Shown in pieces: positions 36,496-37,006 of a stretch of 37,006 nt of DNA. Numbering within the stretch: the stretch's first letter is position 1; every line of letters begins with the position of its first letter. This DNA is from a virus. The translations under genes were made by a program, and so were the position numbers. A model generated the notes under the pieces. That model was not told where the DNA came from and did no database searches. It saw only the letters and a program-made list of their open reading frames with translations. The stretch lies in the IMG/VR virus record IMGVR_UViG_3300031364_000010, positions 1-37,006 of that record, one strand, 5' to 3'.

Positions 36496-36651
36496 GTGAT
36501 AAAATCTATAAATAATAGTAGTATTTGTTGGAAGTGTAAAGGTACAGGATCAGTTCAATTAGCTGATCCTGATAGCAAAATACTTAAATCTGGATTCATT
36601 AAATGTCCGTATTGTAAAGGAACTGGTTATATTTTTAATGGAGAGAAATAA
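36496..36651 (+). CDS. DnaJ-type zinc-ribbon protein, 51 aa
   Basis: GTG start at 36496; AAGGAGGAAGG lies 13 to 5 bases upstream. The product has ICWKCKGTGSVQ and KCPYCKGTGYIF, two CxxCxGxG motifs as in the zinc domain of DnaJ, here as a minimal single module. TAA at 36649-36651. Such mini-proteins occur in many phages; partner unknown. Confidence 0.65.
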   Translation: MIKSINNSSICWKCKGTGSVQLADPDSKILKSGFIKCPYCKGTGYIFNGEK

Positions 36652-36674
36652 ATAATTTTGCAAAATATTATGAG

Positions 36675-36831
36675 GGGTGAGTGGTGGCGGAAAATGTAGA
36701 CGCACACCAGAGAATAAGAAAGGCAATGTATCGCATGCATTGTGAAGTAGGTGGTGGTTAATGCGACGATGTCAAGGAACCGGACGAAATAAAATAACAC
36801 ATGCAGGGTGCAAATCCTTGCCCGCTCACCC
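36675..36831 (+). ncRNA. tRNA-like RNA with expanded anticodon region (copy 1)
   Basis: A ten-pair terminal stem GGGTGAGTGG/CCGCTCACCC (36675-36684 with 36822-36831, one G-U) closes the element. A Leu-type D-arm sequence TGGCGGAAAATGTAGACGC follows. CACCA and TGGTG enclose about 43 bases starting GAGA, with the hairpin CAATG/CATTG inside. A long variable part is followed by a T-arm-like GCAGGG-TGCAAAT-CCTTGC (six pairs, one G-U; a canonical T loop would start TTC). No CCA is encoded. No gene occupies 36652-36852. It shares its plan with the RNA at 26300-26413. Confidence 0.6.
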
Positions 36832-36852
36832 TATATTTTTTAGGAGGAATAC

Positions 36853-37006
36853 ATGAATGTCAAAGAAATAGTAAAAAAATATCTTGAGGAAAACGGTTAT
36901 GACGGGCTTTATAATTTAGAGGGAGAATGCGGTTGCACAAAATATCATCTTTTCCCCTGCGAAAGTTGCCCCGATGAATGCGAGGCCGGATATTTGGTTG
37001 ACCCAC
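36853..37006 (+). CDS. small Cys-rich phage protein, 5' part (continues at base 1)
   Basis: ATG at 36853 after TAGGAGGAATAC. The frame runs to the end of the window and continues without a break at base 1, where codon TAT is the tenth codon; it ends at 177. See the entry at 1-177 for the product. Confidence 0.8.
   Translation, partial: MNVKEIVKKYLEENGYDGLYNLEGECGCTKYHLFPCESCPDECEAGYLVDP
36880..37006. repeat. terminal direct repeat, right copy
   Basis: Identical to bases 1-127. The odd length of 127 equals a common largest assembly k-mer, which supports an assembly overlap of a circular graph over a biological repeat. Confidence 0.95.

Noticed and set aside
36675-36831. A tmRNA or group I intron
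   Set aside because: It is far too short for either, lacks a tag-peptide frame and shows no intron core elements.

Overview
This window is best read as one complete, circularly permuted tailed-phage genome. Bases 1-127 recur exactly at 36880-37006, so the unit is a 36,879-bp circle opened inside a small gene that starts at 36853 and ends at 177. The head-to-tail gene order is that of an HK97-type siphophage: small and large terminase, portal fused to a MuF-like domain, prohead protease, capsid with delta domain, connectors, tail terminator, tail tube, frameshifted chaperone, tape measure, tail tip and fibres, lysis genes. The sequence is AT-rich, with strong GGAGG ribosome sites and near-consensus sigma70-type promoters. 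The host cannot be named; one lysis-region protein resembles the DUF261 family known from spirochaetes, which is only a weak hint. No integrase, partitioning system or DNA polymerase was found, so the phage is probably non-integrating and recruits the host replisome.

Layout. (1) 33219 through the origin to 1153, plus strand: promoter, structured leader, MT-A70 adenine methyltransferase, PD-(D/E)XK-like protein, zinc protein, second amino-methyltransferase, small proteins and a tRNA-like RNA. (2) 1156-7915, plus: promoter, structured leader, replisome organizer, then about twenty tightly coupled small genes including a cytosine methyltransferase, a Lar-like zinc protein, DUF1643 and a RusA-like resolvase, ending at a terminator. 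(3) 7918-25478, plus: packaging, structural and lysis genes; both terminase genes appear to start on AUU/AUC codons. (4) 25477-28768, minus: an operon of small genes of unknown function, built very differently from the rest. (5) 28788-29107: a leaderless HTH gene divergent from (6) 29079-33217, plus: a recombination module (ERF annealing protein, PD-(D/E)XK exonuclease, HNH-like protein).

Three things stand out. First, in the minus-strand operon consecutive cistrons are each enclosed by their own pair of complementary 17-19-nt arms. Five such cassettes tile 26949-28625 with only 2-3 nt between neighbours. Each has the same internal plan: arm, GAGC/GCTC mini-hairpin, Shine-Dalgarno, ORF, stop, GC-rich hairpin closed by GRGC/GCTC, complementary arm. 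The arm sequences differ between cassettes but complementarity is kept. Second, three plus-strand operons start with the same kind of leader RNA: a multi-part hairpin ending in or near a U-rich tract just before the first gene, whose apical loop is complementary to the extreme 5' end of the transcript (a predicted pseudoknot). Third, two tRNA-like RNAs (114 and 157 nt) have Leu-type D-arm sequence and a T-arm but carry an enlarged, hairpin-containing insertion where the anticodon loop should be.

All functional calls come from reading motifs and remembered family features; no database search or folding program was run.
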